A program made the position numbers and the translations under genes. This document shows, one piece after another, positions 15,489 to 25,658 of a DNA stretch of 53,711 nt; within the stretch, counting starts at the first letter, position 1, and each line of letters opens with the position of its first letter. The stretch spans positions 1 to 53,711 of the forward strand of contig SECL01000022.1 of NCBI GenBank assembly GCA_004173455.1. The letters run 5' to 3'. The notes under the pieces are model-generated. The model was given only the letters and a program-made list of their open reading frames with translations, searched no databases and was not told the DNA's origin. This DNA comes from Moraxellaceae bacterium. Lineage in GTDB: Bacteria > Pseudomonadota > Gammaproteobacteria > Pseudomonadales > Moraxellaceae.

Positions 15489-17621
15489 ATGTTGTTAAAA
15501 ACTGGGTTTGGCGCGCTGGCTATCCGGCTGTTGATCGGATTAAGTGGTTCGGTTGTTTACAATACTGGCTGGGCAGTGCTGCCAGCAGATTCTTTACCTG
15601 AAACGAATAGTTCAGCATCTGGACAACGTATCTTTAGCCAGAGCAGTAGTGATAGTCAAATTGGCAATGGCTCGTTTGGCCGTTCCAGAACCTTACTGGG
15701 TCAGCAGGGCAGCAAGTCGGCATTTTTGTCTGCCACGCAGGCTTTTCAGTTTAATGCTTTACAAGCTGCCGACAAGGTGGTGATTCAGGCCAATGTTGTG
15801 CCGGGACATTATTTATACCAGCAACGATTTTCTGTTCAGAGCAGTGCGGGCGTAACTGTCGGCAAAATCAGCTTTGACCAGCCGCCAGAGTTTGAAAATG
15901 ACCCTGAATTTGGCCGTGTGCCGGTGTTTCATCACGACATTAATTTAACTGTGCCGGTGCAGGGTAGTGGAACGCTGACTTTAAACTGGCAGGGCTGTGC
16001 CAAGGCAGGCGTATGTTATCCACCTGAGCAGTTTCAAACCCGTATTGTTAATGCCAAACCAGCCGAGCAAAAAACTGGTTCTTCAGCAATTCAGCCTGAC
16101 AACAATGTAGAGCCAAAACAGGGCAGCAAAACCCAAGAAATAACCGTGCACGCCGAAAGTAGCCAAAAAAATAATACCAAGGCGCAAACCACTGTAGACC
16201 GTAAAACCAATGTCAAAATAACTGCATTGGGCGACGCCCCGCCAATTGTGGCAAGCCCGTTAGCAGATGTACAGCAAGCTCAAACTACGATTGCGCCTGA
16301 AACCATCCCCGCTACTGAAACTACCCCTGCCACAAGCCCATCGCTGTTAGTTAGTCCAGCCAATAGCATGGTGAGTGATCCATTTGGCTTGGCAGATCAT
16401 ACCTTGCTGGCGCTGGGTTTGTTATTCCTTGCGGGCCTGGGGCTGGCCTTTACGCCTTGTGTGTTGCCCATGTTGCCGATTGTGGCCAATCTGGTTGCTA
16501 CCCAGCATCGCCGTTCGGCCGCGCATGGCTTTTTATTGGCCGCAGGGTATGCCATTGGTGTTGCGTGTAGCTATGCCATGCTTGGTGCCTTGATTGCACT
16601 GTTTGGCCACCAGATCAATCTGATTGCTTGGTCGCAGCAGCCCGTAATCCTGATCAGTTTTGCGGTTATTTTTGCCTTACTGGCACTGCATAGCTTTGAG
16701 CTGTTTGAGCTGCGCTTACCGGCTTTTATTCGCGGGCGTATTGAAAAGGTTGGGCAATATGGTCAGGCCAGCAAATGGTCGGGCAGTGTGCTGGGCTGCT
16801 GGGTAGCAGGCTTTTTTTCAGCTTTGATTGTATCGCCATGTTTGTCGGCGCCGCTGGCTGGTGTTTTGCTGTCGGTATCTACTGTAGGAAATCCGTGGCT
16901 GGGGGCATTGGCGCTGTTTTGTTTGGGCTTGGGTTTAGGTGTGCCACTCATGATTCTGGGTGCAACTGAAGGACGCTTCTTGCCCAAAGCCGGCAACTGG
17001 CTCAACTGGGTACGCCGTGGCTTTGGCTTACTACTATTTGCCGTGGCATTGATTTTGTTTAATCGGGTGTTTATTAGTCCATGGATGCTGCTGGTGTGGG
17101 CGGTGCTAAGCCTGTTTTTTGCCCTATGGCTTTGGTACTGGGCCGGACGCGGTAGTCTATTGACCAAGGCTTTAAGCATTGCCGTGGCGATCTGGGCAAT
17201 CATGCAGGTCATGGGTGCAGGGCTTGGCGCGACTGATCCCTTGCGGCCATTAGCGCCATTGTTGCAAAAAAACAGTGCGCCGCAGTCAGTAAACGTCATT
17301 TATAGTACGGCACAATTGTCGCAATATCAGCAACAGCATCCCCGCTTGCTGGTCGAGCTGAGCGCAGACTGGTGCATTGCCTGCAAAATTGTCGAACGGG
17401 AGCTATTTTTACAAGATCCAGTGCCTGAGTTACAGGACTGGACGAGAGTGAAACTGGATGTCACTCAGACCAATGATGACAGCCGCACCGTCCTCAAAAC
17501 CCTTAACCTATTTGGGCCACCCGCTATTTTGCTGTATCAAAACGGCCAACTGGTTGAGCAGGTGCTGGGCGAGCCTAAACGTGAGGAATTTCAGCAGGTA
17601 TTACAGCGTCATGCCCAGTAA
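15489..17621 (+). CDS. dsbD: Thiol:disulfide interchange protein DsbD
   Basis: DsbD carries reducing power from cytoplasmic thioredoxin across the inner membrane to periplasmic disulfide isomerases and cytochrome c maturation proteins. All three modules are visible: the periplasmic alpha domain with the cysteine pair GCAKAGVCYPP (near residue 170), the membrane domain with TPCVLPMLP and SPCLSAPL, and a C-terminal thioredoxin domain with ADWCIACK. A low-complexity Thr/Ala/Pro linker of about 100 residues joins alpha and membrane domains. The start at 15489 is preferred, with AGGA 10 bases upstream and a plausible signal peptide (MLLKTGFGALAIRLLIG); longer starts at 15465 and 15432 have no ribosome-binding site. 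Confidence 0.93.
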   Translation: MLLKTGFGALAIRLLIGLSGSVVYNTGWAVLPADSLPETNSSASGQRIFSQSSSDSQIGNGSFGRSRTLLGQQGSKSAFLSATQAFQFNALQAADKVVIQANVVPGHYLYQQRFSVQSSAGVTVGKISFDQPPEFENDPEFGRVPVFHHDINLTVPVQGSGTLTLNWQGCAKAGVCYPPEQFQTRIVNAKPAEQKTGSSAIQPDNNVEPKQGSKTQEITVHAESSQKNNTKAQTTVDRKTNVKITALGDAPPIVASPLADVQQAQTTIAPETIPATETTPATSPSLLVSPANSMVSDPFGLADHTLLALGLLFLAGLGLAFTPCVLPMLPIVANLVATQHRRSAAHGFLLAAGYAIGVACSYAMLGALIALFGHQINLIAWSQQPVILISFAVIFALLALHSFELFELRLPAFIRGRIEKVGQYGQASKWSGSVLGCWVAGFFSALIVSPCLSAPLAGVLLSVSTVGNPWLGALALFCLGLGLGVPLMILGATEGRFLPKAGNWLNWVRRGFGLLLFAVALILFNRVFISPWMLLVWAVLSLFFALWLWYWAGRGSLLTKALSIAVAIWAIMQVMGAGLGATDPLRPLAPLLQKNSAPQSVNVIYSTAQLSQYQQQHPRLLVELSADWCIACKIVERELFLQDPVPELQDWTRVKLDVTQTNDDSRTVLKTLNLFGPPAILLYQNGQLVEQVLGEPKREEFQQVLQRHAQ

Positions 17622-17684
17622 TGGTGCTGTAAATACTGTGTTAACTCACCATTTTCCCTCATTCATCACACAAGGAGTTTTGCC

Positions 17685-18308
17685 ATGGAAAAAACACTCG
17701 ATTTCTGGTTTGAATATGCCAGCCCTTATTCTTATCCTGCGGCCATGCGGGTAGAACAACTGGCTGCACAGGCGGGTGTCAAAGTGCGCTGGCGGGTATT
17801 TTTGCTGGGAGCGGTTTTTCAGCAATATGGCTGGAAAACTACGCCCAATGAGCTTTTTCCGGCCAAGGGAAATTATATGTGGCAGGACATGCAGCGTATT
17901 TGTGCTGCCTTAAATTTACCATATCAAAAGCCGTCTACTTTTCCACGCAATGGTATGCTGGCCGCGCGTATTTCTGCCAATCATGCCGAAAGTCCATGGA
18001 TTGGTGAGTTTGTTCGCAGCGTGTATGAAGCCAATTTTGCCGAAGACCAGGATATTGGCAGTAGCGAGCTGATTGCACAAATTCTGGAAAAACTGGGACA
18101 GGACAGCGCACAAGTTATTGCTGAGGCCAACAGTGATGACGGCAAGCAAAAACTCAAGCAGCAAACCCAGCAGGCACTCCAGCAGGATGTGTTTGGCGCG
18201 CCTTTTATCATGGTGGGTAATGAGCCATTCTGGGGTAATGATCGTCTGGAACAGGCTATTTATTTTGCCGCGCATGGCAAATTGCCAGCCACTATCACAC
18301 TGGCTTAA
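17685..18308 (+). CDS. DsbA-fold oxidoreductase, 2-hydroxychromene-2-carboxylate isomerase family
   Basis: A 207-residue cytoplasmic protein of the DsbA/kappa-GST superfamily. FWFEYASPYSYPAAMR carries the S-P-Y motif with Ser in place of the redox cysteine, as in glutathione-dependent 2-hydroxychromene-2-carboxylate isomerases. The cis-proline loop is visible as FGAPFIMVGNEPFWGNDRL near the C-terminus. AAGGAG lies well placed before the ATG. No other naphthalene-degradation genes are nearby, so the true substrate is unknown. It follows dsbD by about 60 bases and may be cotranscribed. Confidence 0.85.
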   Translation: MEKTLDFWFEYASPYSYPAAMRVEQLAAQAGVKVRWRVFLLGAVFQQYGWKTTPNELFPAKGNYMWQDMQRICAALNLPYQKPSTFPRNGMLAARISANHAESPWIGEFVRSVYEANFAEDQDIGSSELIAQILEKLGQDSAQVIAEANSDDGKQKLKQQTQQALQQDVFGAPFIMVGNEPFWGNDRLEQAIYFAAHGKLPATITLA

Positions 18309-18322
18309 GCAGTTTAAACTCT

Positions 18323-19455
18323 TTAATTAAAAGTTTGATAAGCTAAACGGTTGACGGGCAGATACGCTGCTTCGTCAACCATGAAGGATTCACCCAGCAT
18401 TTGCTGTTTTAACAGTCTGGCAGATGCAGGTGCCATCACCAGTCCATTTCTAAAGTGGCCGCAATTCAGCCAAAGATTGCTCAACGCTGAGGTTTGATCA
18501 AGTGGCATCTGACCAATATAAGGCACACCATCCGGCACGCTAGGCCGCAAACCTGCCCACGCATGCACAATCGGCATGTTTTGCAATTCAGGCACCAATT
18601 GATAAGCAGTGTGTTGAAGCTGTAAACCAGTTTCAGTATTAACGTCGGTATTAAATCCCACGTCATCGGTGCTGGAACCACAGACAATATGCCCATCCAG
18701 CCGTGGAATCAGGTAAATCCCCTGATGCATCACCATGGTCGGCAACCATTGCGCGGGTGCTTTAAATAAAATCATTTGCCCCTGAATCGGCTTAACCGGT
18801 ACTTGCCAGTCAAATTGTTCACTTAATAAACCAGACCATGCGCCTGTGGCAATCACATACTGATCCGCCTGCCAATGCTTGTTATTTTCATCAATGACGG
18901 CGGTAATCTGATTATTTTTTACTTCAAAATGCTGGGCACTGGTAAACGGCTGCATTGTGACATTCGGTTGCTGTTTTAAAAACGCAATCAGGGTTTTCAG
19001 CAGGCGCGGATTACGAATATTGGCAAGCTCAGGAAACCATAGACCTTGAGAAATGTCAGGATTCAAGCGTGGATTAATACGGTTGAGCGCCTTGCCACTT
19101 ATTAGTTGTGCCGCCTGCTGGGGATCATGGTCATGTGTCGCCCAGCCTAAACCAGTATTAACATCGGCTTGATCCAGAATCAGCATGCCGGACGGGTTAA
19201 TTTCAATATCCAGTCCGGTAGCCTGTTGTAGTAGCGGTTGCCACACTTGATACATGGATTTGCCAAAGCGTGCCAGCTGGTTCACGGCATCCGGATAGCG
19301 CCACGGATACATGGGCGACAAAATCCCACCACCCGCCCATGAGGCTGCCTGCCCAAAGTCCTGCTTGTCCAGTACCGTCACGTCGCAGCCTGCCTGTGAC
19401 AGTTCAAGCGCACTCATCAGGCCAATCACACCGCCACCAACGATCAGTACCTTCA

Positions 19456-19456
<1 letters not shown>
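18323..19456 (-). CDS. thiO: FAD-dependent glycine oxidase, ThiO type
   Basis: A 377-residue flavoprotein of the DAAO/glycine oxidase family. The N-terminal Rossmann motif VGGGVIGLMSALELSQAG binds FAD, and ASWAGGGILSPMYPWRYP and the C-terminal C-G-H-F-R-N-G-L segment are characteristic of ThiO-like proteins. ThiO oxidises glycine to the imine used for the thiamine thiazole ring. The start overlaps the hemB stop (TAATG), so translation is coupled. No thiS or thiG is in the window, so a broader D-amino-acid oxidase role cannot be excluded. Confidence 0.85.
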
Positions 19457-20505
<1,049 letters not shown>

Positions 20506-20757
20506 TTAACTCCAAGCCTAAGCATAACAGATTGTTTTATTTATTTAATGTTGAGGTGAATTGCTGTTGTGTGTTCTCAGTATTGAACTGTTTTGCAAGT
20601 GCCTAAAACTATTGATAAATTATAGTCGTTATAGTTTTTAGTGATTTTTAGAAGTGATATTTGTGATTCAGTCAGCTTTTAAAAAATAGCCATGAGATGT
20701 AGGACAATAATTAGCCATTCTATAACTATCCATAGTGGTAATAGACCAAATCAACGC

Positions 20758-20928
20758 TTAAATTAGGAACAGAAAAATATAAGCCACAACCACTACAATA
20801 AGAATGATATTGCTAATAATAAAAATCCGAGCTGTGCCACCGACTGTAGAAGAGTCACATTCTCTGCAATACCCCTCAGTAGTGGTTTGCTTACCACATT
20901 TATTGCACAGTGCAGATTTGATTTTCAT
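20758..20928 (-). CDS. 56-residue zinc-ribbon membrane microprotein
   Basis: A short gene with a strong ribosome-binding site (GGAGG, seven bases before ATG 20926-20928). The product starts MKIKSALCNKCGKQ, has two C-x-x-C pairs (C8/C11 and C21/C24) forming a probable zinc ribbon, and ends in one hydrophobic helix (about residues 35-56, IFIISNIILIVVVVAYIFLF). This suggests a tail-anchored protein with a cytosolic metal-binding head. Similar small zinc-ribbon membrane proteins exist in bacteria without assigned function. It stands alone in an intergenic region of about 760 bases. Confidence 0.7.
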   Translation of the reverse strand: MKIKSALCNKCGKQTTTEGYCRECDSSTVGGTARIFIISNIILIVVVVAYIFLFLI

Positions 20929-21255
20929 GCTTATCCTCCAGTTGATGTGTTGATTAACCAGATTAAGAATGCCTTAATAATTTACCTTACGAGTATTATG
21001 AATCATTCAATAGCTTAAAAATGTGATGGACTAGACAATTGGGTAAGTTGAAGTAATAAGTTGTAGTTATTTTCAAAAATTCTGGGCTTAGCATAAAAAT
21101 ATGACGTTGAAAAAATAGCCCGAATATCATGTTTAAAGCTAAGCATTGTTTAATTTATCTAAAAAATACATAAGGCGCAGATAGGCGTTAAACCTGCAAT
21201 AGAGTAAGATTGCGGCGCAATAATCACTTTAACTATTTATGCATCAAGAGAGAAA
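20929..21255. other. Intergenic region between the microprotein and the BLUF-like gene
   Basis: AT-rich, with no gene or strong hairpin seen. Promoters for the two divergent genes should lie here. The counterpart stretch 20494-20757, upstream of hemB, is likewise featureless apart from the end of the microprotein gene. Confidence 0.4.
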
Positions 21256-21843
21256 ATGCAAAAATACCAGCAGGTTGTCTTTGTCAGTACCATTAATGAT
21301 GCCACTCCACTGGTTAAACGGGATATTTTAAGCCAGTTTAACGAAGATGCCATGACGTATTTCCAGCGTGGCGATATTACCGGGCTGTTGTTTTATGGCA
21401 ATGATCATTTCTTTCACTATTTTGAAAGTGAAGCAAAACTTATGGATCAGCTTAAGGCAGATGTGCTGGCTTATCCACATCATCACAGTCAGCAGCTCAT
21501 TTATGATCAAAAAGGCCCACAAAAGAAATTTAATAGCTGGCAAATGAAATACACCCAGAATGATCCACTGGTGCAGGCTTTTTTTGCCCGCCATGGCTGG
21601 GAACGCTTTGAGCCTTACCTGCTGCAAGGCGAGCTGCTGGACGAATTTATGGCAATTGTCATGACTTATGCTGATTTTAGTGCAACCCTTAATGCCCAAT
21701 CTACCCATCAAGCTTCCGAGAAGCACGCTAGCTTTTTGCACTATGTGTTGGGTAGCTTAGCCTTGATTGCACTTGCATGGCTAGCGTTTATGCTGCTCAG
21801 CCATTTTGGTTACATCAACTTTACACCATCGTATCAGCGCTAA
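21256..21843 (+). CDS. Membrane-anchored BLUF-like protein with flavin-site residues lost
   Basis: Residues 1-105 follow the BLUF pattern seen in Acinetobacter BlsA: an N-terminal strand QQVVFVS, then DITGLLFYGNDHFFHYFES, and FNSWQMKYTQ with the conserved Trp95 and Met97. The photoactive tyrosine is replaced by Phe9, the flavin-contacting glutamine position reads His54 (FFHYF), and the conserved asparagine before the I-T-G motif is not evident. Light sensing by the usual Tyr-Gln mechanism is therefore unlikely. A hydrophobic helix (about 161-182) near the C-terminus should anchor it in the membrane, which is unusual for short BLUF proteins. Assignment is by eye. Confidence 0.7.
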   Translation: MQKYQQVVFVSTINDATPLVKRDILSQFNEDAMTYFQRGDITGLLFYGNDHFFHYFESEAKLMDQLKADVLAYPHHHSQQLIYDQKGPQKKFNSWQMKYTQNDPLVQAFFARHGWERFEPYLLQGELLDEFMAIVMTYADFSATLNAQSTHQASEKHASFLHYVLGSLALIALAWLAFMLLSHFGYINFTPSYQR

Positions 21844-21931
21844 TTTCAGCCAAATGGATGTTAGCCAACGATTGTTTTAGTGAGCTCAGAAAAAATCTAA
21901 TATTGCAGCCAATTGATATAACAGTAATTAA

Positions 21932-21961
21932 GCCAAGGCACACACTAAATGTGTCTTTGGC
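21932..21961. terminator. Hairpin between convergent genes
   Basis: GCCAAGGCACACA and TGTGTCTTTGGC pair imperfectly across a short loop between the plus-strand gene ending at 21843 and the minus-strand gene ending at 21986. A shared terminator is likely, although T tracts are weak. Confidence 0.5.
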
Positions 21962-21985
21962 ATGATTAAACGTCATATAAAATAC

Positions 21986-22318
21986 TTAACTGGCTTTTTT
22001 GAGTAAGCGGCGGGTGATATTGACCAGCTTGGTTTTAACAGGGCGGAGTATCGGCGCATCATCTGTGTTATTTAAATGATCCTGCTCATTTAGGCCAGTA
22101 TTCAGGCGCTGATGATGACCAGCACCGACTTCCAATTGACCCAGTTGGCGCGCCAGTTCCAGCATGTCCACCACTTCCTGAAATGATAAGATAACCTGAT
22201 CATCATCGTAAAATGGATAGCGCACATTCAAATTACAGTCTGGATCAAATTCAGTTTTATGCAGGCGATTGGGAATAAGACTGGTCGCCAACGTCCTTCC
22301 TGACAATTTTTTAGCCAT
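21986..22318 (-). CDS. Hypothetical basic protein
   Basis: A 110-residue soluble protein with a basic N-terminus (MAKKLSGRTLATS) and a basic C-terminus (KTKLVNITRRLLKK) around an acidic centre (FDPDCNLNVRYPFYDDDQ). The start at 22318 is chosen because AAGGAG lies seven bases before it; the longer frame to 22342 has no such site. The family is not recognised. It is monocistronic. Confidence 0.6.
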   Translation of the reverse strand: MAKKLSGRTLATSLIPNRLHKTEFDPDCNLNVRYPFYDDDQVILSFQEVVDMLELARQLGQLEVGAGHHQRLNTGLNEQDHLNNTDDAPILRPVKTKLVNITRRLLKKAS

Positions 22319-22618
22319 TGCGTTACTCCTTCTTGAAGTCAATTAATAAGGCCAATCGCGGTCAAATACTAGCCTGTAGTTAAAGCATAACGACACAGGA
22401 TGACGTGAAACGGACAGGATAAAATGTGCTTTTTAAGCATTAAGAACAGCAAAAACTATTAATGCCTGATCCTAAAATCAGACCATAAAACTGCTCAATC
22501 AATGCGATCTCACCAATCGATACGTTGTAATGCATTAAATTTAAACGGATGCGTTTTAAATTGTGACGCGGTTTACCTTACAATAGCGGTTCTTGTTAGC
22601 CAGCATTGCGGAATCTTT

Positions 22619-23188
22619 ATGTCGGAACAATCCAGTTCTTCATCCTCTGACGCCCATCAGCAAGACCAGAATGCGAGTGTTCAGCCGGCAGCTTCTGCCC
22701 AGAAAAGTGGCTGGACGGGTAACATCAGCACCGGCGGCGTGATCAAGATGGACGTAATGTTACAACAGCTTTGCCGGGCATTTAATACGTCCCCGTTTTT
22801 TCATCACCTGAATATGGAAATGATACTGGACGGGCAGGACATCAAGTGCATTGTAGAGATGGACACCAGCCTGATTGGCAATGTCGCCTTTCAGATTTTG
22901 CATGGTGGTGTGGCGGCCACCTTACTGGACAGTATTGGTGGCATTGTGGCCATGGGCGAGCTATATCGGCGTGCTGATAAGGATCACATTGCCGAAACGG
23001 TGAAAAAAGTAACCCGCTTAGCCACCGTGGACATGCGCATCGACTATATCGCGCCCGGTCGCGGCAAGCGGTTTATTGGCTCGGCCGAGGTATTGCGTAT
23101 GGGACGCAAGGGCTGTACCACACGCATGAACATGCATAATGATGAAGGTAAACTGATTGCCACCGGCATTGCTTCTTATGCCTATTAA
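22619..23188 (+). CDS. Hotdog-fold thioesterase, YigI/PaaI-like
   Basis: A 189-residue protein. After a low-complexity Ser/Gln N-terminus of about 35 residues it has the hotdog thioesterase core: FFHHLNMEM, then AFQILHGGVAATLLDSIGG with the H-G-G element of PaaI-type acyl-CoA thioesterases, and VDMRIDYIAPGRG in the last third. Such enzymes hydrolyse acyl-CoA thioesters in the cytoplasm. The start at 22619 is preferred over the longer frame from 22502, whose extra 39 residues look non-coding. A terminator follows at 23220. Confidence 0.85.
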   Translation: MSEQSSSSSSDAHQQDQNASVQPAASAQKSGWTGNISTGGVIKMDVMLQQLCRAFNTSPFFHHLNMEMILDGQDIKCIVEMDTSLIGNVAFQILHGGVAATLLDSIGGIVAMGELYRRADKDHIAETVKKVTRLATVDMRIDYIAPGRGKRFIGSAEVLRMGRKGCTTRMNMHNDEGKLIATGIASYAY

Positions 23189-23219
23189 ATGGCTAGCGTT
23201 GTCAATATCGACTGCTAAC

Positions 23220-23243
23220 CCCCTAAACAGGGGATACCCTTTT
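23220..23243 (+). terminator. Terminator after the thioesterase gene
   Basis: CCCCT-AAAC-AGGGG forms a compact stem, followed after seven bases by a T run, 32 bases past the stop codon. Confidence 0.6.
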
Positions 23244-23333
23244 TTGAACACTTGACCGATATTTGCGGTAAGTCACATTTATCAGTGCTTGGGGTACTGA
23301 TGATGACACATTAAGTGCTAAAAGGATGTCCTT

Positions 23334-24308
23334 ATGAAATCATTAAATTTTAAAGTATTAACGCTGGCGATCTGTGCTGGTGCTACAGTGGGATTGGTTG
23401 GCTGTGGTAGCGATCACGACAATAATAACAATACCACCACCACACCAACACCCGCCGCTACGGAAACCATTAGTGGTACAGCAGCCACAGGTAAGCCCTT
23501 TGCCGGCAAAATAGTCGTGAAAAATAAGGACGGCAAGCAATCTGAAGCCATTGATATCAAAGCTGATGGCACTTTTAAAGTGGAAGCACCCAAAGGTGGC
23601 CCATACCTGATCAAGGCATACAATGACAAAACTGGTGATCAGGCGGTCACATTATATTCCTATTCTGTTGATGCCAAAACCAATGTCAATGTGAACCAGC
23701 TCACTACTCAGGCTGTATTTGCTGCCAGTGGTCAAGCCAAGCTGGATACCCTGTATACCGACTGGGCTAAACAAAGCAGTGCAGTGACACAAGCCAAAAT
23801 AGAAGAAGCAGCCAAGCAAGTGGCGGCTAACCTGAATAGCCAGTTTGCTGCTGTCAGCATTGATGCCAAAAAGCTGAATATTTTTAGTTATGACTTTAAG
23901 GCCGATGGCCGTGGGTTTGATTCGGTACTCGATAAAGTACAAATTTCAGGCTTTAACAACTGTAACGTCAGCAGTTGTAATGTGCAATACACTGTCAATG
24001 GCACAAACTTTTCGTGGAATTACCAGATCAGCACCAATGGTTATTCATGGGTAATCAATGGTGGCGGCATTCCTGGTTCAGGCCAGAACTGTCTGGTTGG
24101 TGTTGATGTCAAGGTTGCCGGACAAAATGTCTCCCAGAAAGTATGTTATTCCAATTTCCCGGCCAATACCGTGTGTGGTGCTGCCAACGGGGCATTAGGC
24201 AGTGCTCTGCAAGTGTTCTCATCAGGCGTAGGCGGGGTAAGTGCCACCTATAATTTTAGTACTGTCGGTTCTTGTCCATCAGGTGCAACAGTGGTTTCAT
24301 GGAAATAA
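23334..24308 (+). CDS. Surface or periplasmic lipoprotein of unknown function
   Basis: A 324-residue lipoprotein: signal ending in GLVGC with lipid attachment at the cysteine, then an Asn/Thr/Pro linker. Residues 45-115 resemble a carboxypeptidase-regulatory or similar beta-sandwich domain (ISGTAATGKPFAGKIVVKN). A helical middle part follows, and a C-terminal region with six cysteines (NNCNVSSCNVQY, QNCLVG, KVCYS, TVCGA, GSCPSG) suggests disulfide bonding outside the cytoplasm. AAAGGA lies in front of the ATG. It is monocistronic with its own terminator. No specific role can be assigned. Confidence 0.8.
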   Translation: MKSLNFKVLTLAICAGATVGLVGCGSDHDNNNNTTTTPTPAATETISGTAATGKPFAGKIVVKNKDGKQSEAIDIKADGTFKVEAPKGGPYLIKAYNDKTGDQAVTLYSYSVDAKTNVNVNQLTTQAVFAASGQAKLDTLYTDWAKQSSAVTQAKIEEAAKQVAANLNSQFAAVSIDAKKLNIFSYDFKADGRGFDSVLDKVQISGFNNCNVSSCNVQYTVNGTNFSWNYQISTNGYSWVINGGGIPGSGQNCLVGVDVKVAGQNVSQKVCYSNFPANTVCGAANGALGSALQVFSSGVGGVSATYNFSTVGSCPSGATVVSWK

Positions 24309-24334
24309 CTGATTTAATAAATCGCACAGAAAAA

Positions 24335-24360
24335 CCCTGACATTTGTTCAGGGCTTTTTT
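24335..24360 (+). terminator. Rho-independent terminator after the lipoprotein gene
   Basis: CCCTGA-N7-TCAGGG followed by CTTTTTTATA, 26 bases after the stop codon. Confidence 0.85.
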
Positions 24361-24377
24361 ATATTCAGGAATTTTTA

Positions 24378-24962
24378 CTAAAATCTGCCAATCCAGTCGC
24401 GTTTGTGATGAAAATCAGCCTGTTCACCAGAGTGTTGCAGAGCAAAGTAAAGTTCACGCTGCTGGCGGGTTTGGATCACACTGCTGATACCAATCGTCAG
24501 GTCATTCCAGCCACATTGATATTCTTCAAAAAACTGCTGAAAACTTAACACCGCTTCCAGCTTTTGCGGCTGCGATTTGAGTTCGAGCAACTGAATATCA
24601 CGGGCTATGATGGGCGGCAGTTGATCGGGTGTACGATAATCATCAAATCCGTAGCAGTTCCACACCCTAGCTGGGCTTAGGTTAATTTCCCGATAAAGCT
24701 TCTGGTTTTTCACACCGATAAATAACTCAAAACAAGTGTGTTGCCATAAATAATCGCGGCGCGGATAGCCCAGATCGTCTGCGTCAAAAGAACTTGAAAT
24801 ACAGGATTCTAGATTGTCGGCTGCATTCGGCCAGATTACCTGTTGCTCAGGATCATTCATCCAGAACAACACACGTACCGAAAAGGGCAGCAGGATTTCA
24901 GTGGCTGCCACAATACGGATATTGCGATCTAGGGTAAACGGTTCTAACTCATAGCTTGGCAA
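24378..24962 (-). CDS. DOMON-like domain protein
   Basis: A 194-residue soluble protein with the layout of bacterial DOMON-like proteins: LWQHTCFELFIGV, YREINLSPARVWNCYGFDDYR and a C-terminal DFHHKRDW. Family members are beta-sandwiches that may bind haem or sugars; the biological role is unknown. Translation must start at TTG 24962, because an in-frame TAG lies three codons upstream and AGGGAG is spaced nine bases before the TTG. It lies 58 bases after yhbY on the same strand and may share its transcript. Confidence 0.75.
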   Translation of the reverse strand: MPSYELEPFTLDRNIRIVAATEILLPFSVRVLFWMNDPEQQVIWPNAADNLESCISSSFDADDLGYPRRDYLWQHTCFELFIGVKNQKLYREINLSPARVWNCYGFDDYRTPDQLPPIIARDIQLLELKSQPQKLEAVLSFQQFFEEYQCGWNDLTIGISSVIQTRQQRELYFALQHSGEQADFHHKRDWIGRF

Positions 24963-25020
24963 GATCCGCTACTCCCTATATCAAAAACAATGAAAAAAAA
25001 CCACAAAGAATTAAAAAGAC

Positions 25021-25344
25021 CTATTTGGCCAAATGTGAAAAACGAATCAGGTTTGATAGATGCTGGTTTTGCTTAGCGGCTTTTTTGTACAACAGCACAA
25101 TTTTACCAATTTGCTGCACAATTTCGGCACCAGTTTTTTCAACCAGTTCCTGCATCAGGGCAGCACGTAGCTCACGGTCTTCGCCACTTACTTTAACTTT
25201 AATCAGCTCATGGTCATTAAGCGCGCGTAACGCTTCTTCAGTCACTCCTTCGGTCAGACCCTGACTGCCCAGCATGACTACCGGATGCAGTGCATGTCCA
25301 ATTTGACGTAAACGTTTACGCTCCTGATTTGAAAGACTGCTCAT
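25021..25344 (-). CDS. yhbY: CRM-domain RNA-binding protein YhbY
   Basis: A 107-residue single CRM domain protein that associates with pre-50S ribosomal particles in E. coli. Diagnostic segments are LRQIGHALHPVVMLGSQGLT near the start (with the G-x-x-G-like loop) and HELIKVKVSGEDRE. It is divergent from rlmE, another large-subunit maturation gene, an arrangement common in gammaproteobacteria. Confidence 0.92.
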   Translation of the reverse strand: MSSLSNQERKRLRQIGHALHPVVMLGSQGLTEGVTEEALRALNDHELIKVKVSGEDRELRAALMQELVEKTGAEIVQQIGKIVLLYKKAAKQNQHLSNLIRFSHLAK

Positions 25345-25658
25345 ACACTGAACTCAAACAACATTTAATAAGGTGGTCTATTGTAGCGAAAAACCCCATG
25401 GCAAGAAATGATTATCTCAAACCTTGGCGCATAGGCTGCTTTCAAGCTCGCTCAAAGTGCAAATCAGGCTAAAACTTGTTTGTTATTCGAGGTTGAAACA
25501 TGTTCTTCGATTTGATGTAAACCCGGTATGTAAAAGCTGTTTGCACATTTTGGATAAAAACCATGACAAAATCAGTTAATATCTGCACTATTCCAACAGC
25601 AACACGACATATTTAGTGACGTTGGGTTTAATGAAATTGGGTTTTTATAGGTTGAGCT
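25345..25658. other. Divergent intergenic region between yhbY and rlmE
   Basis: 314 bases without a recognisable gene or strong hairpin. It should carry promoters for both directions; no near-consensus pair was identified. Confidence 0.4.

Noticed and set aside
16763-17299. 178-codon antisense frame inside dsbD
   Set aside because: Its low-complexity Lys/Pro/Ser content is the mirror of a membrane-protein coding strand; dsbD is clearly the real gene.
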